Below are positions 7,816 to 16,684 of a stretch of 52,339 bases of DNA, piece by piece. How positions within the stretch are numbered: position 1 is the first letter of the stretch; every line of letters begins with the position of its first letter. The stretch covers positions 1-52,339 of the forward strand of contig NZ_CABFVH010000041.1 in the NCBI RefSeq assembly GCF_902141855.1. Reading direction: 5' to 3'. Origin of the DNA: Methylobacterium dankookense. Its GTDB lineage: Bacteria > Pseudomonadota > Alphaproteobacteria > Rhizobiales > Beijerinckiaceae. The notes beneath the pieces are model-generated. The model was not told the DNA's origin and searched no databases. It saw only the letters and a program-made list of their open reading frames with translations. The position numbers and the translations under genes were made by a program.

Positions 7816-8723
7816 CAGGCCACGACCAGACGCGGCCGGTGGGCGCCGCGCATGGCGGCGAGGAAGCCGCGGCAGACCGCGCCGGCGATGTCGGTCTCGC
7901 AGACCTTCTGCAGGCCGGACCAGGCCGGCATCGAGTTCACCTCCAGCACGAGGAAGCCGCCCTCCCCGTCCTCGACGAGGTCGACGCCCGTATAATCGAC
8001 CCCGACCGCGGCGGCGGCGGCCTCGGCGAGCTCGGCGGCGCGCGGCGGCATCGCCCAGGCGAGCGGCCGGCCGCCCCGGTGCACGTTGGTGATCCAGCCG
8101 TCGCCCTCGCGGATCATGCCCGCGATGGCCCGGCCCTCGCAGACGAAGACGCGGTAGTCGCGCCAGAGCCCGTCGGCGCGCGGCACGTAGCGCTGCAGGT
8201 AGTAGACGCGGGAGACGGCGGCCTCGTCGGGCAGGTCCTCGCCGCGCTCGATCAGCATCAGCCCTTCCCCTTGCGAGCCGAACAGGGGCTTCAGCACCAG
8301 CGGCCGGCCGGGGCCGGCCTCGCGGGCGACGCATTCGGCCGCGGCCTCGCGCTTGGAGAAGACCCAGGTCTGCGGGGTGGGCAGGCCGGCCCGGGCGATG
8401 AGCAGCGAGGTCGCCGCCTTGTCCACCGAGCGCTCGATCGCGACCGGGTGGTTCCAGACGGTGACGCCCGAGGCGACGAGGGCGTGCAGCACGCCGAGCC
8501 GCATGGTGGTGGCCTCGAAGGTGCCGCCCGCGATGGTGCGGAGCAGGACGCCGTCCGGCAGGGAATCGGCAAAGCCCGGCACCCGCAGGGGCTCGCCGCC
8601 GCCCGTCACCACGGCGACGTCGGCGAGCGAGAACAGCACCGGCTCGACGCCGAGCGCCCGCAATCCCGCCAGGAGGCGGCTCTTGTGCCAGGTGCCGTTG
8701 TCGGCCGCGAGCCCGATGCGCAT
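7815..8723 (-). CDS. orf7: RimK-type ATP-grasp ligase, Orf7 of the C1 cluster
   Basis: A 302-residue ATP-grasp protein. Motifs include NHPVAIERSVDKAATSLLI, the nucleotide-binding VLKPLFGSQGEGL, YLQRYVPR, and the metal-binding FLVLEVNSMPAWSGL. It resembles RimK/MptN glutamate ligases. Orf7 is known to be needed for C1-carrier function in M. extorquens. A role in adding glutamate to dephospho-H4MPT or methylofuran is inference from the family. The ATG at 8723 was chosen; an in-frame ATG at 8747 would add eight residues and would use the GGGAGGGAG strand of the repeat at 8750-8771 as ribosome site. Confidence 0.8.
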   Translation of the reverse strand: MRIGLAADNGTWHKSRLLAGLRALGVEPVLFSLADVAVVTGGGEPLRVPGFADSLPDGVLLRTIAGGTFEATTMRLGVLHALVASGVTVWNHPVAIERSVDKAATSLLIARAGLPTPQTWVFSKREAAAECVAREAGPGRPLVLKPLFGSQGEGLMLIERGEDLPDEAAVSRVYYLQRYVPRADGLWRDYRVFVCEGRAIAGMIREGDGWITNVHRGGRPLAWAMPPRAAELAEAAAAAVGVDYTGVDLVEDGEGGFLVLEVNSMPAWSGLQKVCETDIAGAVCRGFLAAMRGAHRPRLVVA

Positions 8724-8749
8724 GGGTGGTTCCAAAATCCGCAACATCT

Positions 8750-8771
8750 CCCTCCCCTCTGCAGGGGAGGG
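8750..8771. repeat. Short palindromic repeat, half element of the C/G-rich family
   Basis: CCCTCCCCT (8750-8758) and AGGGGAGGG (8763-8771) flank the 4-base loop ctgc. It resembles the end hairpins of the larger repeats in this window and abuts the orf7 start. Confidence 0.6.
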
Positions 8772-8934
8772 TGGCCCCCGAGGGGGGGCGGGAGAGGGGA
8801 GCGCGGCTTCAGAGAAGAGGCGTCACGTCGATGCCGAGCGCCATCCTGCCCCGTCGCTCCCCTATCTCGCCTCGCATCCGCGAGGCTCCCTCCCCCCATC
8901 CGAGCCGGGCCTGCCCGACTTGGCCACGGGCAAG

Positions 8935-8960
8935 CGGATCTCGGGCAAGCCCGGGATCCG
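8935..8960. repeat. Inverted repeat downstream of mch
   Basis: CGGATCTCGGGC (8935-8946) and GCCCGGGATCCG (8949-8960) form a 12-bp stem with one mismatch, 18 bases past the mch stop. It could act as a terminator. A similar sequence (GATCCCGGG..CCCGGGATC) occurs at about 28026-28047. Confidence 0.55.
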
Positions 8961-8977
8961 TGGGGGCAGGTCGGGGT

Positions 8978-9949
8978 TCAGGCGAACGACGCCTCGACGA
9001 GGCTCGGCTCGAGCCGGCCGCCGCGGAAGGTCGCGCCGGTGCGCACCGAGGTGACGATCGCCTCGGCCGGCGAGAACAGGGCGCCGTCGATCTTGTAGAA
9101 GTCGCCGTTCACCTTGGCGAAGATGTCGGCGAAGGGCGCGCCGTGATCGCTCGACGTGGTCGAGGGGAGCTGCTCGGCGAGCTGCTTCGCGTCGGCATCG
9201 TCGGCGTCCACGAAGAGCTGCACCCGGCCGCCATAGATGATGGCGTCGTTGGTGCGGCCCATCGCCTTGATGAAGTCCGGGTGCGGCGGCGAGAGCGGCG
9301 CCGAGCCGATGCCGTCGACGATGGCGTGCAGGTCGAAGCCCACCGTATGCGCCTTGTGCAGCGCCACCTCCAGCACGCGGGCGACCACCTGGGTCGCGCC
9401 CGCGAGCGACTGCGTCGGCGCGAAGATGAAGGTCAGCCCCTCGGGCGCGACGCCGGTGGCCTCGGCGACCTTGGCGACGACGTTGGCGGGCGGGCCGCTC
9501 GCGGCCTCCAGCACCAGGGCGGTGGCCTGCGCGGAATCCTTGTAGCCGAGCTCCTTGTAGAGGTCCTCGACCACGGCGACGGCGCGGCCGGGGCCCGACC
9601 CCAAGGCGAAAAAGCCGGAATCGCCGGTCTCGTCGGCGAGGCTCCAGCCGGCATACTGGCTGCCGAGGCAGGCGAGGACGGGATCGGCCGCGTGCACCAC
9701 CACCGAGTTCGGCCAGGCCGCGATCGGCCCGGTCGGGCTGATGCTCACGGTGCCGAGGCCGCCCAGGCAGATCTCCGCGATGCGGCGCCCCGCCTCGATC
9801 GAGCCGCGGACATTGGCGCCGGCATCGACCATGCGGGCGCCGCCGGCCTCCTGGCGCACGTCGAGGCGCAGCCACCCGGCATCGGCGACGAGGCGCTCCA
9901 CGAGGGGCGCGGCGAGGGCGTTGATGCTCGGGTAGTGTGGGGTGCTCAT
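8978..9949 (-). CDS. mch: Methenyltetrahydromethanopterin cyclohydrolase
   Basis: Hydrolyses methenyl-dephospho-H4MPT to 5-formyl-H4MPT, between MtdB and the formyltransferase/hydrolase complex. The 323 residues match archaeal and methylotroph Mch in length and pattern: ARMVDAGANVRGSIEAGRRIAEICLGGLG near the N-terminus, VVVHAADPVLACLGSQYAGW, and TQVVARVLEVALHKAHTVGFDL toward the C-terminus. Its ATG overlaps the TGA of orf17 (ATGA). Confidence 0.96.
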   Translation of the reverse strand: MSTPHYPSINALAAPLVERLVADAGWLRLDVRQEAGGARMVDAGANVRGSIEAGRRIAEICLGGLGTVSISPTGPIAAWPNSVVVHAADPVLACLGSQYAGWSLADETGDSGFFALGSGPGRAVAVVEDLYKELGYKDSAQATALVLEAASGPPANVVAKVAEATGVAPEGLTFIFAPTQSLAGATQVVARVLEVALHKAHTVGFDLHAIVDGIGSAPLSPPHPDFIKAMGRTNDAIIYGGRVQLFVDADDADAKQLAEQLPSTTSSDHGAPFADIFAKVNGDFYKIDGALFSPAEAIVTSVRTGATFRGGRLEPSLVEASFA

Positions 9950-11088
9950 CCTGGGGCGTCCTCCTGCGCGATTGCGGCGCGCAACGCGGCGATCCGCGTC
10001 CGCAGCCTGTCCTTGGTGGCGCCGGTCTCCGGCCCCGTGGCGAGCACGGTGCAGAGCGGCGCGTCCCGCCGCACCGCGGTGCCGGGGCGGGGACGGTCGC
10101 GCACGTGCGCGGGCCAGGCGAAGGCCGGCACGGGCGCGAAGTCACGGCCCGCGTAACAGATCTCCGCGGCTGCCGCATCAACAGGATCGGGGTCGGGCGC
10201 CGGCATTTTTCCGAGACTCGCGGCGATATGGGCGCCGAGCAGCGGGCTCGCGCGCCGGTCGAGTACGTCGAGCGTGGCGCCGGGGCGCGGGTTGATCTCG
10301 GTGAGCCACCATCTGTCCTCGGCGATGAGGCAATCGGCGCTGGCGAGACCTTTGAGCCCCGTCCGCGCGACGAGCCGGGCCATGGCCGCCGCGATCTCCG
10401 CGCGGATGGCGGGCGGCACGGGATCGGGTTCGTCCCTCCCCCGCGCCAGCGCGCCGCCGTAGCGGAAGGGGCGCAGGCGGGAGGGCGCGCACCATTGCTC
10501 GGTGAGCGCCAGGACGCGGATCTCCCGGCCGTCCGAGAGGAGGTTCAGGGCGTGCGGCCGGCCCGGCACCCGGGCCTGGAAATAGGCGCCCGGCGGCGCG
10601 CTGCCCCGGCCGGCCCGGCGGATATGGCTGCCGCCCGAGCCGCCGACCCGCTTGCACAGCCAGCTCTCCGGATCCGCCACCGGATCGAGGCGCACAGCAG
10701 GATGCGGGATGGCGAGCTCGGCGCAGAGGGCGGCGAGCCGCAGCGGGTCCTTCAACTGGGCTACCGTGTCCGGCGCGGCGCCGAGGAGGGGAAAGCGGGC
10801 GGCGATGGCCGCCATCAGATCCGGCGCCCCCTCGAAGCCGCTGCCGAGCACCACGCCGAGCGGGCGCGTCCCGGCCTGCGCGGCGAGGTCGTCCAGGGCG
10901 GCGAGGACGGCCCCGCCCCCGATCCGTCCCGAGCCGAACGCGCCCGGAAGCGGGCGATGGGCCTCGGCGATCTCCAGGGTGTCGGCGTCGCCGAACAGGT
11001 CGGCCACGAACGGGCGGAGGCCAGCCCGGCGCGCGGCCTCGGCCAGCGCCCGGCCGGACTGGGCGGCGATGAGGATCGCTTCGGTCAC
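9946..11088 (-). CDS. orf17: ATP-grasp domain protein, Orf17 of the C1 cluster
   Basis: A 380-residue ATP-grasp family protein with WLCKRVGGSGGSHIRRAG as the phosphate loop and WWLTEINPRPGATLDVLD as the metal-binding motif. It is the homologue of orf17, long associated with H4MPT-dependent formaldehyde oxidation. It is distinct in sequence from orf7. A GTG start at 11088 with GGAAGAG upstream was preferred over a TTG at 11112. It overlaps mch by four bases, so mch expression is probably coupled to it. The substrate is unknown; a cofactor ligase role is inferred. Confidence 0.75.
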   Translation of the reverse strand: MTEAILIAAQSGRALAEAARRAGLRPFVADLFGDADTLEIAEAHRPLPGAFGSGRIGGGAVLAALDDLAAQAGTRPLGVVLGSGFEGAPDLMAAIAARFPLLGAAPDTVAQLKDPLRLAALCAELAIPHPAVRLDPVADPESWLCKRVGGSGGSHIRRAGRGSAPPGAYFQARVPGRPHALNLLSDGREIRVLALTEQWCAPSRLRPFRYGGALARGRDEPDPVPPAIRAEIAAAMARLVARTGLKGLASADCLIAEDRWWLTEINPRPGATLDVLDRRASPLLGAHIAASLGKMPAPDPDPVDAAAAEICYAGRDFAPVPAFAWPAHVRDRPRPGTAVRRDAPLCTVLATGPETGATKDRLRTRIAALRAAIAQEDAPG

Positions 11089-11228
11089 GGCTTTCTCTTC
11101 CGCCCCCACCAAAGTGCGGAGGACGGCGCCCGAGGCCCGGGGGAGAGCCTCGACGGGCTATGCTCCCATGCGGGCTTGCCCATTCAGACGTCGCCTTCAA
11201 GGGCCGAATTCAGGGATGATGTGCGCGG

Positions 11229-11346
11229 CTTCCCCTCCCCCTTGCGGGGAGGGGCCAGGGGTGGGGGTGGCCCAGGAGGCGCCGCCCCGCTCGATCCTGC
11301 GCCACCCCCACCTCCGGCTCCTCCCCGCAAGGGGGAGGAGAGCGCC
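11229..11346. repeat. Long C/G-rich palindromic repeat, copy 1 (family A)
   Basis: A 118-base element begins CTTCCCCTCCCCCTTGCGGG and ends with GCAAGGGGGAGGAGAGCGCC, with inner GTGGGGGTGG and CCACCCCCAC arms. It lies between orf17 and the end of mtdB. Near-identical copies are at 16549-16666 and 52138-52253. Confidence 0.85.
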
Positions 11347-11356
11347 GGGAAGCGTC

Positions 11357-12250
11357 TCAGCCCGTCACCTCGACGGCGAGCTCGTAGGCGTCGCGGAAGT
11401 CGAGGCAGAGGGGCTGGTCGGCCTGGAGCATGCGGCGGAACAGGCGGCACTGGGTCTGGTACTTCACATTGCCGACCGCGAGCGCGCCGATGCCGACGCC
11501 CTTGCCGGTGGGCAGGGGCACGTCCACCGCGTTCACGTCGATGCCGGCGATGCCGGCCGGCGGCACGGCGTTGACGTCGGAGGCCACCAGCAGACCCGGC
11601 GCGGATTCGAGGTCCTCGGCCGAGAGGATCGGGATGCCGGCGGGGCCGGCCGAGAGGATCACGTCGGCATCGGCGATCGCCCGGCGCCGGTCCTCGGGCG
11701 TGGTGCCGTCCACCGCGCCGACCTCGATGCCGAAGCGCCACTTCATGGTGAAGGCGATCTTCGAGACGCGCTCCTCGCCGTCATGACCGACGAGCACGGA
11801 ATGCGCCCCCTCCAGCGCGCCGATCACCGCCGCCACGTAGGCGACGACGCCGGCGCCGCCGAAGATCACGATGCGCTTGCCCTTGAGATCGGTGCCGTGC
11901 TTCTCGCGCAGCGCCCGGGAGACCTGCGCCACCATCGCGGCGCCGGTGGTGAAGGAGCCGGCCGGGTCGGCGAAGATGTGGTTGGCGAAGGGGGGCACGA
12001 AGGCCTTCTTGGCCCGGTCCACCATGTCGAGGGCGTCCTCGGCGTTCTTGCCGCCGATGAAGATGCCGGTGCGCACCCCGTCCTCGGGGGCGCGGGAGAA
12101 GATCGAGTCCTGGGTCAGCGAGACCACGTCGGGCAGCGTCACGTCGGTATAGGTGACGATGGTCTCGAACCCGGCATCGACCGCCATGTTCACGTCGAAG
12201 GGGCTCATGTGCTTGAGCGGCGTGAGCATGTGCAGGATCGAACGGGCCAT
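11357..12250 (-). CDS. mtdB: NAD(P)-dependent methylene-H4MPT dehydrogenase
   Basis: Oxidises methylene-dephospho-H4MPT to the methenyl form with NAD(P)+. The 297-residue protein begins MARSILHMLTPLKHMSPFDV. It carries the catalytic-fold segment FVPPFANHIFADPAGSFTTG and the Rossmann motif IVIFGGAGVVAYVAAV, and ends with LPTGKGVGIGALAVGNVKYQTQ. These features separate MtdB from MtdA, which also uses methylene-tetrahydrofolate. GAGGAG precedes the ATG. A 194-base spacer to mptG suggests its own promoter. Confidence 0.95.
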   Translation of the reverse strand: MARSILHMLTPLKHMSPFDVNMAVDAGFETIVTYTDVTLPDVVSLTQDSIFSRAPEDGVRTGIFIGGKNAEDALDMVDRAKKAFVPPFANHIFADPAGSFTTGAAMVAQVSRALREKHGTDLKGKRIVIFGGAGVVAYVAAVIGALEGAHSVLVGHDGEERVSKIAFTMKWRFGIEVGAVDGTTPEDRRRAIADADVILSAGPAGIPILSAEDLESAPGLLVASDVNAVPPAGIAGIDVNAVDVPLPTGKGVGIGALAVGNVKYQTQCRLFRRMLQADQPLCLDFRDAYELAVEVTG

Positions 12251-12444
12251 GGTCGTCTCCTCGTGGTCCTCGGGCGTTGGCTGCCCTTCAGGTGCCTCCC
12301 GCGGAACGCCGGCCTCGCCGTCGCCCGGGCTCCGGCTGTCCGGAGTCGCGTGAGGGCCCCTTACATATCGCGCGAATCCTTAAGCCGAGCTTCGGTGCAA
12401 GCCTAGCGCCCGCCGATGCAACCCCTCCTTGCGGGCCCGCGGGA

Positions 12445-13437
12445 TCAATCCGTCGCGATCGTGGCCCCCGCATTGCGCCCGCTCGCCACGATGAAGCGCA
12501 GGCGCCCCTCCCCGCGGGAGCGGGCCTCGAGGTCGGCGACCAGGGTCCGCGCCTCGGCCTCGCCCGGCAGCAGGGCGAAGCCGGTCGGCCCCCAGGAGCT
12601 CTGGCCGTAGCCGGCGATGCCGAGCGCCGCCACCCGGGCGAGCGCCTCGGCCACCGCCGGGCTGGCGTAGCGCCCGCCCTGGTGGGGCGCGAAATGGTCG
12701 CCGACGAGGCGCTGGATCGCCGTGATGCCGGCCCCGAAGGCCTCCCGCTCGGCGATGACGGCGGCGGGCATCACCTGCATCAGCACGATGCGGCAGATCT
12801 CGGCGGCCTGCCCCTCCGGAAAGCGCGGCAGGTCGCGGAAGGCCTCGACCTCGCGGGCGCCGTGCACGCCGACGAGGCCGTCGTCGAGGATCAGCACGAT
12901 CCGCCACGCCTCCGGATAGGGGATGCGCGCGATCACCGGCGGCGGCGCGCCCGTGGCGTCGCGCCCGCCATCGACGATCAGGCCGCCCTCGGTGAAGGCG
13001 CGCAAGCCCACGCCCGAGCGGTTGCCGCGGTCGAGGGCGTTCGAGAAATCCTCCGGCGAGAACGGGCGGCCGTTGAGCCGGGCGAGCGCCGCGGCCACTG
13101 CGAGGGCGAGCTGCGTGCCCGAGCCGAAGCCGGCATGGGGGGGAATCGCCTGCGCCACCCGCACCCGCATCGCCGGCGCCACGCCGAGATGGCCGGCCGC
13201 CGCGCGGATATAGCCGAGCACGCGCCTCGCCTCCGGGCCCTCGGCCTCGGCGTCAGCGGCGGGCTCGGCGGTGAGGTGGAGCGTCGGCGCGTCGATGGCG
13301 AGCCCGATGCTGCCGAAGCGGCGGCCGAGGCCGCCATGCAGGTCGAGGAAGCCGAAATGCAGCCGGGCCGGCGCCTCGACCGCCACGCGCGCGGCCGGCC
13401 CCGCGGCGTCATCGCTCCGGCTCGGCAGCTCAGGCAC
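12445..13437 (-). CDS. mptG: Beta-ribofuranosylaminobenzene 5'-phosphate synthase
   Basis: First committed step of methanopterin-type cofactor synthesis: condenses phosphoribosyl pyrophosphate with 4-hydroxybenzoate or p-aminobenzoate, with loss of CO2 in the latter case. The 330 residues show the GHMP-kinase-like fold of this family: APARLHFGFLDLHGGLGRRFGSIGLAID, then the glycine-rich PPHAGFGSGTQLALAVAAAL, and a C-terminal GYGQSSWGPTGFALLPG. A GTG start at 13437 is preceded by GAGGAGGG. The reading frame extends further upstream, but that part lacks family resemblance. Confidence 0.92.
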   Translation of the reverse strand: MPELPSRSDDAAGPAARVAVEAPARLHFGFLDLHGGLGRRFGSIGLAIDAPTLHLTAEPAADAEAEGPEARRVLGYIRAAAGHLGVAPAMRVRVAQAIPPHAGFGSGTQLALAVAAALARLNGRPFSPEDFSNALDRGNRSGVGLRAFTEGGLIVDGGRDATGAPPPVIARIPYPEAWRIVLILDDGLVGVHGAREVEAFRDLPRFPEGQAAEICRIVLMQVMPAAVIAEREAFGAGITAIQRLVGDHFAPHQGGRYASPAVAEALARVAALGIAGYGQSSWGPTGFALLPGEAEARTLVADLEARSRGEGRLRFIVASGRNAGATIATD

Positions 13438-13850
13438 CCGGTCCCTCCTCGCACATTGGAAACGGCGTCGGATCGTCCCGCCCGGACGACGGTGGCCCGC
13501 GCATCGATAGCGGCCCGGCCGGCGCCGATACGCCAAGGCGCGGCGCGCGCGCCGGTTCCGGCCGACGGGTCCGGGCTTCTCACATGCCGCCCGCGCCGGG
13601 GCAACCGCGGGTCGCGACCGGGCCGCGACGGGGATTTCGACGCGCGGGGGCCTTGCCTGCCGGCGCCGGCCGATGCAAACCTGCCGGTCAAGGCGGCCCG
13701 GATGCCGTCCGCTCAGGCGCATGGCGCGGGCGGGCAGGCCATTCCGGCACGGCGGACTCGACCAGTCCCGCCGGCATCGGTCTTAGGCGACCGCCCCCGC
13801 GCATCCGGTTCGATGCGCGCCGCGAAAACCAAAAATACACGCGAGGGTGG
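13438..13850. promoter_or_regulatory. Divergent mptG/fhcB control region
   Basis: A 413-base, very GC-rich region between divergent starts. No gene, repeat family or clear promoter was recognised. Just before fhcB there is a short A-rich run (CGAAAACCAAAAATACAC) that may lie near the fhc promoter or leader. Confidence 0.4.
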
Positions 13851-14885
13851 ATGGCAGCCTGGGTCAAGGGTGGCGCGACCGACGCGGACGGCGCCGTGAC
13901 GGCGGCCGCAGCGATTCTGTCGGCCGCGCGCACGCCGGTCTTCGCCGGCCTCAACGCCGAGGTGGCGGCGCTCCGCGCCGCCTATCGTCTCGCCGGACGG
14001 ATCGGCGCCTCGGTCGACAGTCTCGGCGGGGACGCCACCTATGCCGAGCTCGGCGCCCTCGCCCGGGTCGGCGCCATGACCTCGACGCCGGCCGAGGTGA
14101 TCGGCCGGGCCGACGCGGTCCTCGTCGTCGGCGACCGCCCGCTCCAGACGCCCCTCCTCGAAACCGTGCGCGCCACGCAGCCGAGCCGCGGCCGGGCGGC
14201 GGGCGCGGCCCGCGCCGTGCACCATCTCGCGGGCGGCGCGAGCCTGCCGGTCGCCATCGCGCATCTGCGCGCCCATGCCCGCGGGCATCTCGACACCGAT
14301 CCCGCCCTGCTGACGATCGCCCGCGCCCTCGCCGGGGCGCTCTACGGCGCCGTGCTCTACGAGCCGGGCGAGGTCGGCGCGCCCGGCATCGAGATGCTGC
14401 AGGGCCTCGTGATGGACCTGAACGAGGCCACGCGCTGCTTCACCCTGCCCCTGTCGGGGGCGGACCAGGACCGCGCCGCCCTCCAGGTGGCGGCCTGGAC
14501 CACGGGCCAGGCCATCCGCACCGGCTTCGGCCGGCGCGTGCCCGAGCACGATCCCTGGCGCTTCGATTCCGGGCGCCTCGCCGCCTCGGGCGAGGCCGAC
14601 GCCGCGCTCTGGCTCGCGAGCCTGCCGGCGCCCGCGCCTGCCTGGCTCTCCGGCCTGCCGAGCGTCGCCCTCGTCTCCGGCGATGCCGATCCCGGCGCCG
14701 CCGAGGTGGTGATCCAGGTGGGCGAGCCCGGCCAGGAGGTCGGCGGCGTGCTCTGGAATGCCGGGCGCGCCGCCCTGAGCTACCGGGCGCCCGCCGCGCC
14801 CGCCGAGCGGCCCTCGGCCGCCGACATCATCGACCGCATCGCCGCGGCCGTCACCGACCGCAACGCCGCGAGGAAGGCTTCCTGA
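13851..14885 (+). CDS. fhcB: Formyltransferase/hydrolase complex subunit B
   Basis: A 344-residue subunit of the Fhc complex, which transfers the formyl group from formyl-H4MPT to methylofuran and hydrolyses it to formate. It resembles formylmethanofuran dehydrogenase subunit B (FwdB/FmdB). Unlike the archaeal protein, it shows no iron-sulfur or molybdopterin cysteine motif, as expected for the hydrolytic bacterial complex. The first segment is AAAAILSAARTPVFAGLNAEVAALRAAYRLA. The start at 13851 lies close behind GAGGGTGG. Its TGA overlaps the ATG of fhcA. Confidence 0.9.
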   Translation: MAAWVKGGATDADGAVTAAAAILSAARTPVFAGLNAEVAALRAAYRLAGRIGASVDSLGGDATYAELGALARVGAMTSTPAEVIGRADAVLVVGDRPLQTPLLETVRATQPSRGRAAGAARAVHHLAGGASLPVAIAHLRAHARGHLDTDPALLTIARALAGALYGAVLYEPGEVGAPGIEMLQGLVMDLNEATRCFTLPLSGADQDRAALQVAAWTTGQAIRTGFGRRVPEHDPWRFDSGRLAASGEADAALWLASLPAPAPAWLSGLPSVALVSGDADPGAAEVVIQVGEPGQEVGGVLWNAGRAALSYRAPAAPAERPSAADIIDRIAAAVTDRNAARKAS

Positions 14886-16531
14886 TGCTGATCCGGATCC
14901 AGGGCGGCCGGGTCGTCGATCCCACCGCGAACCGCGACGCGGTCGGCGACGTCTGGGTCGAGGACGGCCGCATCGTCCCCCCGAGCGACCGCAAGCCCGA
15001 CCAGACCCTCGACGCGACCGGCTGCGTGGTGATGGCGGGCGGCGTCGAGGTGCACTCGCACATCGCGGGCGGCAACGTCATCACCTCGCGCCTGCTGCTG
15101 CCCGAGCTCTACGTGAGCGAGGCGGCGCCCGAGGGCCATCCCTTCGCCCATGCCGGCGGAGCGGCCGGCTGGATCGGCGCGACCTATGCGCGGATGGGCT
15201 ACACCACCGCCGTCGAGCCGGCGATGCCGCCGGTCCAGGCGCTGGCGACCCAGCTCGAACTCGCCGACATCCCCCTGCTCGACCGCGGCGCGCTCACCGT
15301 GATGGGCAACGACGACCAGCTCCTGCAGATCCTGCGGGACGGCGAGGGCAAGGCGGCGGTGCGCGACCTCGTGGCGCTCAACGTCGCGACCTCGCGGGGG
15401 CTCGGCGTCAAGTGCATCAACGCGGGCGGCGCCTCGGCCTTCAAGGACGGCGCGCTGCGGCTCAGCCTCGACGACGAGATCCCCTGCTACGGGCTCTCGA
15501 CGCGCAAGATCATGGGCGCGCTCCTCGACGCGGTCGAGGAGATCCGCGTGCCGCACCCGCTCCACGTCCATTGCAACAATCTCGGGCTCCCCGGCGCCGA
15601 CGATTCCTTCGTCGCGACGCTCGATGCGGCGGAAGGCCGGCGCATCCACTTCGCCCACGCCCAGTTCTACGCCTACGGGGTGGTGGATCCCGAGAACCCG
15701 ATGACCGGCGGCTTCCGCTCGGCGGCAAGGCGCATCACCGACGCGGTGATGGCGAACCCCAACGCGACCCTCGATATCGGGCAGGTGGTGTTCGGCCAGA
15801 CCGTCACGGTGTCGCTCGACATCCTGCGCCAGTTCGGCGGCCGCAAGGGCGCCAAGCCCAAGAAGTGGGTGCTGAACGCGGGCGATGCCGAAGGCGGCGG
15901 CGTGGTGCCCTTCCTCTACCGGCCGAAGGGCCCGGTCAGCTCCCTGCAATGGGCGATCGGCCTGGAGATCATGCTGCTCTCAGGGGACCCCGAGCGCACC
16001 ATCCTCACCACCGACCACCCGAATGGCGGCCCCTTCACGCAGTACCCGCGCATCATCCACCTGCTGATGAGCAAGGAGGAGCGCGACCGCGAGATCGCCG
16101 CGCTGCCGGGCGTGGTGACGGAGCGCTCGGAACTCGCCGCGCTGGAGCGCGAATACACCCTCTCCGAGATCGCCCAGCTCACCCGCTCCGGCCCGGCCAA
16201 GCTCCTGGGGCTGACCGACCGCGGCCACCTGCGCGCCGGGGGACGGGCCGACATCGCGGTCTACCGCGACGATCCCGACCGCACGGCGATGTTCACGGCG
16301 GCGAAATACGTGCTCAAGGACGGCGACGTCATCGTCCGGGACGGCGAGGTCGTGACCTGGCGCCAGGGCAAGTCGCTCTCGCTCACCGTCGAATCCGACA
16401 AGGCGATGGAGCGGCGCACCGAGACCTACCTGCAGGACCGCTACGGCCAGGGCCTCGACAGCTTCGCGGTGCCCGACGCCGCCTTCGCGGCCAAGGGCCC
16501 GGTCTTCGAGGACGTGGCATGCCGGGCCTGA
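14885..16531 (+). CDS. fhcA: Formyltransferase/hydrolase complex subunit A (amidohydrolase)
   Basis: A 548-residue amidohydrolase-fold subunit that hydrolyses formyl-methylofuran to formate. The metal-binding motif VEVHSHIAGGNV lies near residue 55. Further family motifs are HVHCNNLGLPGAD, HFAHAQFYAYG and ILTTDHPNGGPFTQYPRIIHLL, the last with the catalytic-region Asp. It overlaps fhcB (TGATG). After its stop a 118-base family A repeat separates it from fhcD, which is unusual inside an operon. Confidence 0.95.
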   Translation: MLIRIQGGRVVDPTANRDAVGDVWVEDGRIVPPSDRKPDQTLDATGCVVMAGGVEVHSHIAGGNVITSRLLLPELYVSEAAPEGHPFAHAGGAAGWIGATYARMGYTTAVEPAMPPVQALATQLELADIPLLDRGALTVMGNDDQLLQILRDGEGKAAVRDLVALNVATSRGLGVKCINAGGASAFKDGALRLSLDDEIPCYGLSTRKIMGALLDAVEEIRVPHPLHVHCNNLGLPGADDSFVATLDAAEGRRIHFAHAQFYAYGVVDPENPMTGGFRSAARRITDAVMANPNATLDIGQVVFGQTVTVSLDILRQFGGRKGAKPKKWVLNAGDAEGGGVVPFLYRPKGPVSSLQWAIGLEIMLLSGDPERTILTTDHPNGGPFTQYPRIIHLLMSKEERDREIAALPGVVTERSELAALEREYTLSEIAQLTRSGPAKLLGLTDRGHLRAGGRADIAVYRDDPDRTAMFTAAKYVLKDGDVIVRDGEVVTWRQGKSLSLTVESDKAMERRTETYLQDRYGQGLDSFAVPDAAFAAKGPVFEDVACRA

Positions 16532-16548
16532 TGGCCAGGGCGCCGAGC

Positions 16549-16666
16549 CTTCCCCTCCCCCTTGCGGGGAGGGGCCAGGGGTGGGGGTGGTGCAGGAGGC
16601 ACCGCCGCGATCCATCCTGCGCCACCCCCACCTCCACCTCCTCCCCGCAAGGGGGAGGAGAGCGCC
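16549..16666. repeat. Long C/G-rich palindromic repeat, copy 2, inside the fhc operon (family A)
   Basis: Begins CTTCCCCTCCCCCTTGCGGG and ends GCAAGGGGGAGGAGAGCGCC, with inner arms GTGGGGGTGG/CCACCCCCAC. It fills nearly the whole gap between the fhcA stop (16531) and the fhcD start (16685). Confidence 0.88.
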
Positions 16667-16684
16667 GCCGACGGCCCGAGGCCC

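Noticed and set aside
11229..11346. Family A repeats considered as CRISPR-like or insertion sequence ends
   Set aside because: No spacer periodicity, no transposase frame, and copies are single palindromic units.
12380..13722. Upstream extension of mptG to 425 residues
   Set aside because: The extra 95 residues are Arg/Pro-rich and unlike the family; a GTG with GGAGG at 13437 gives the right length.
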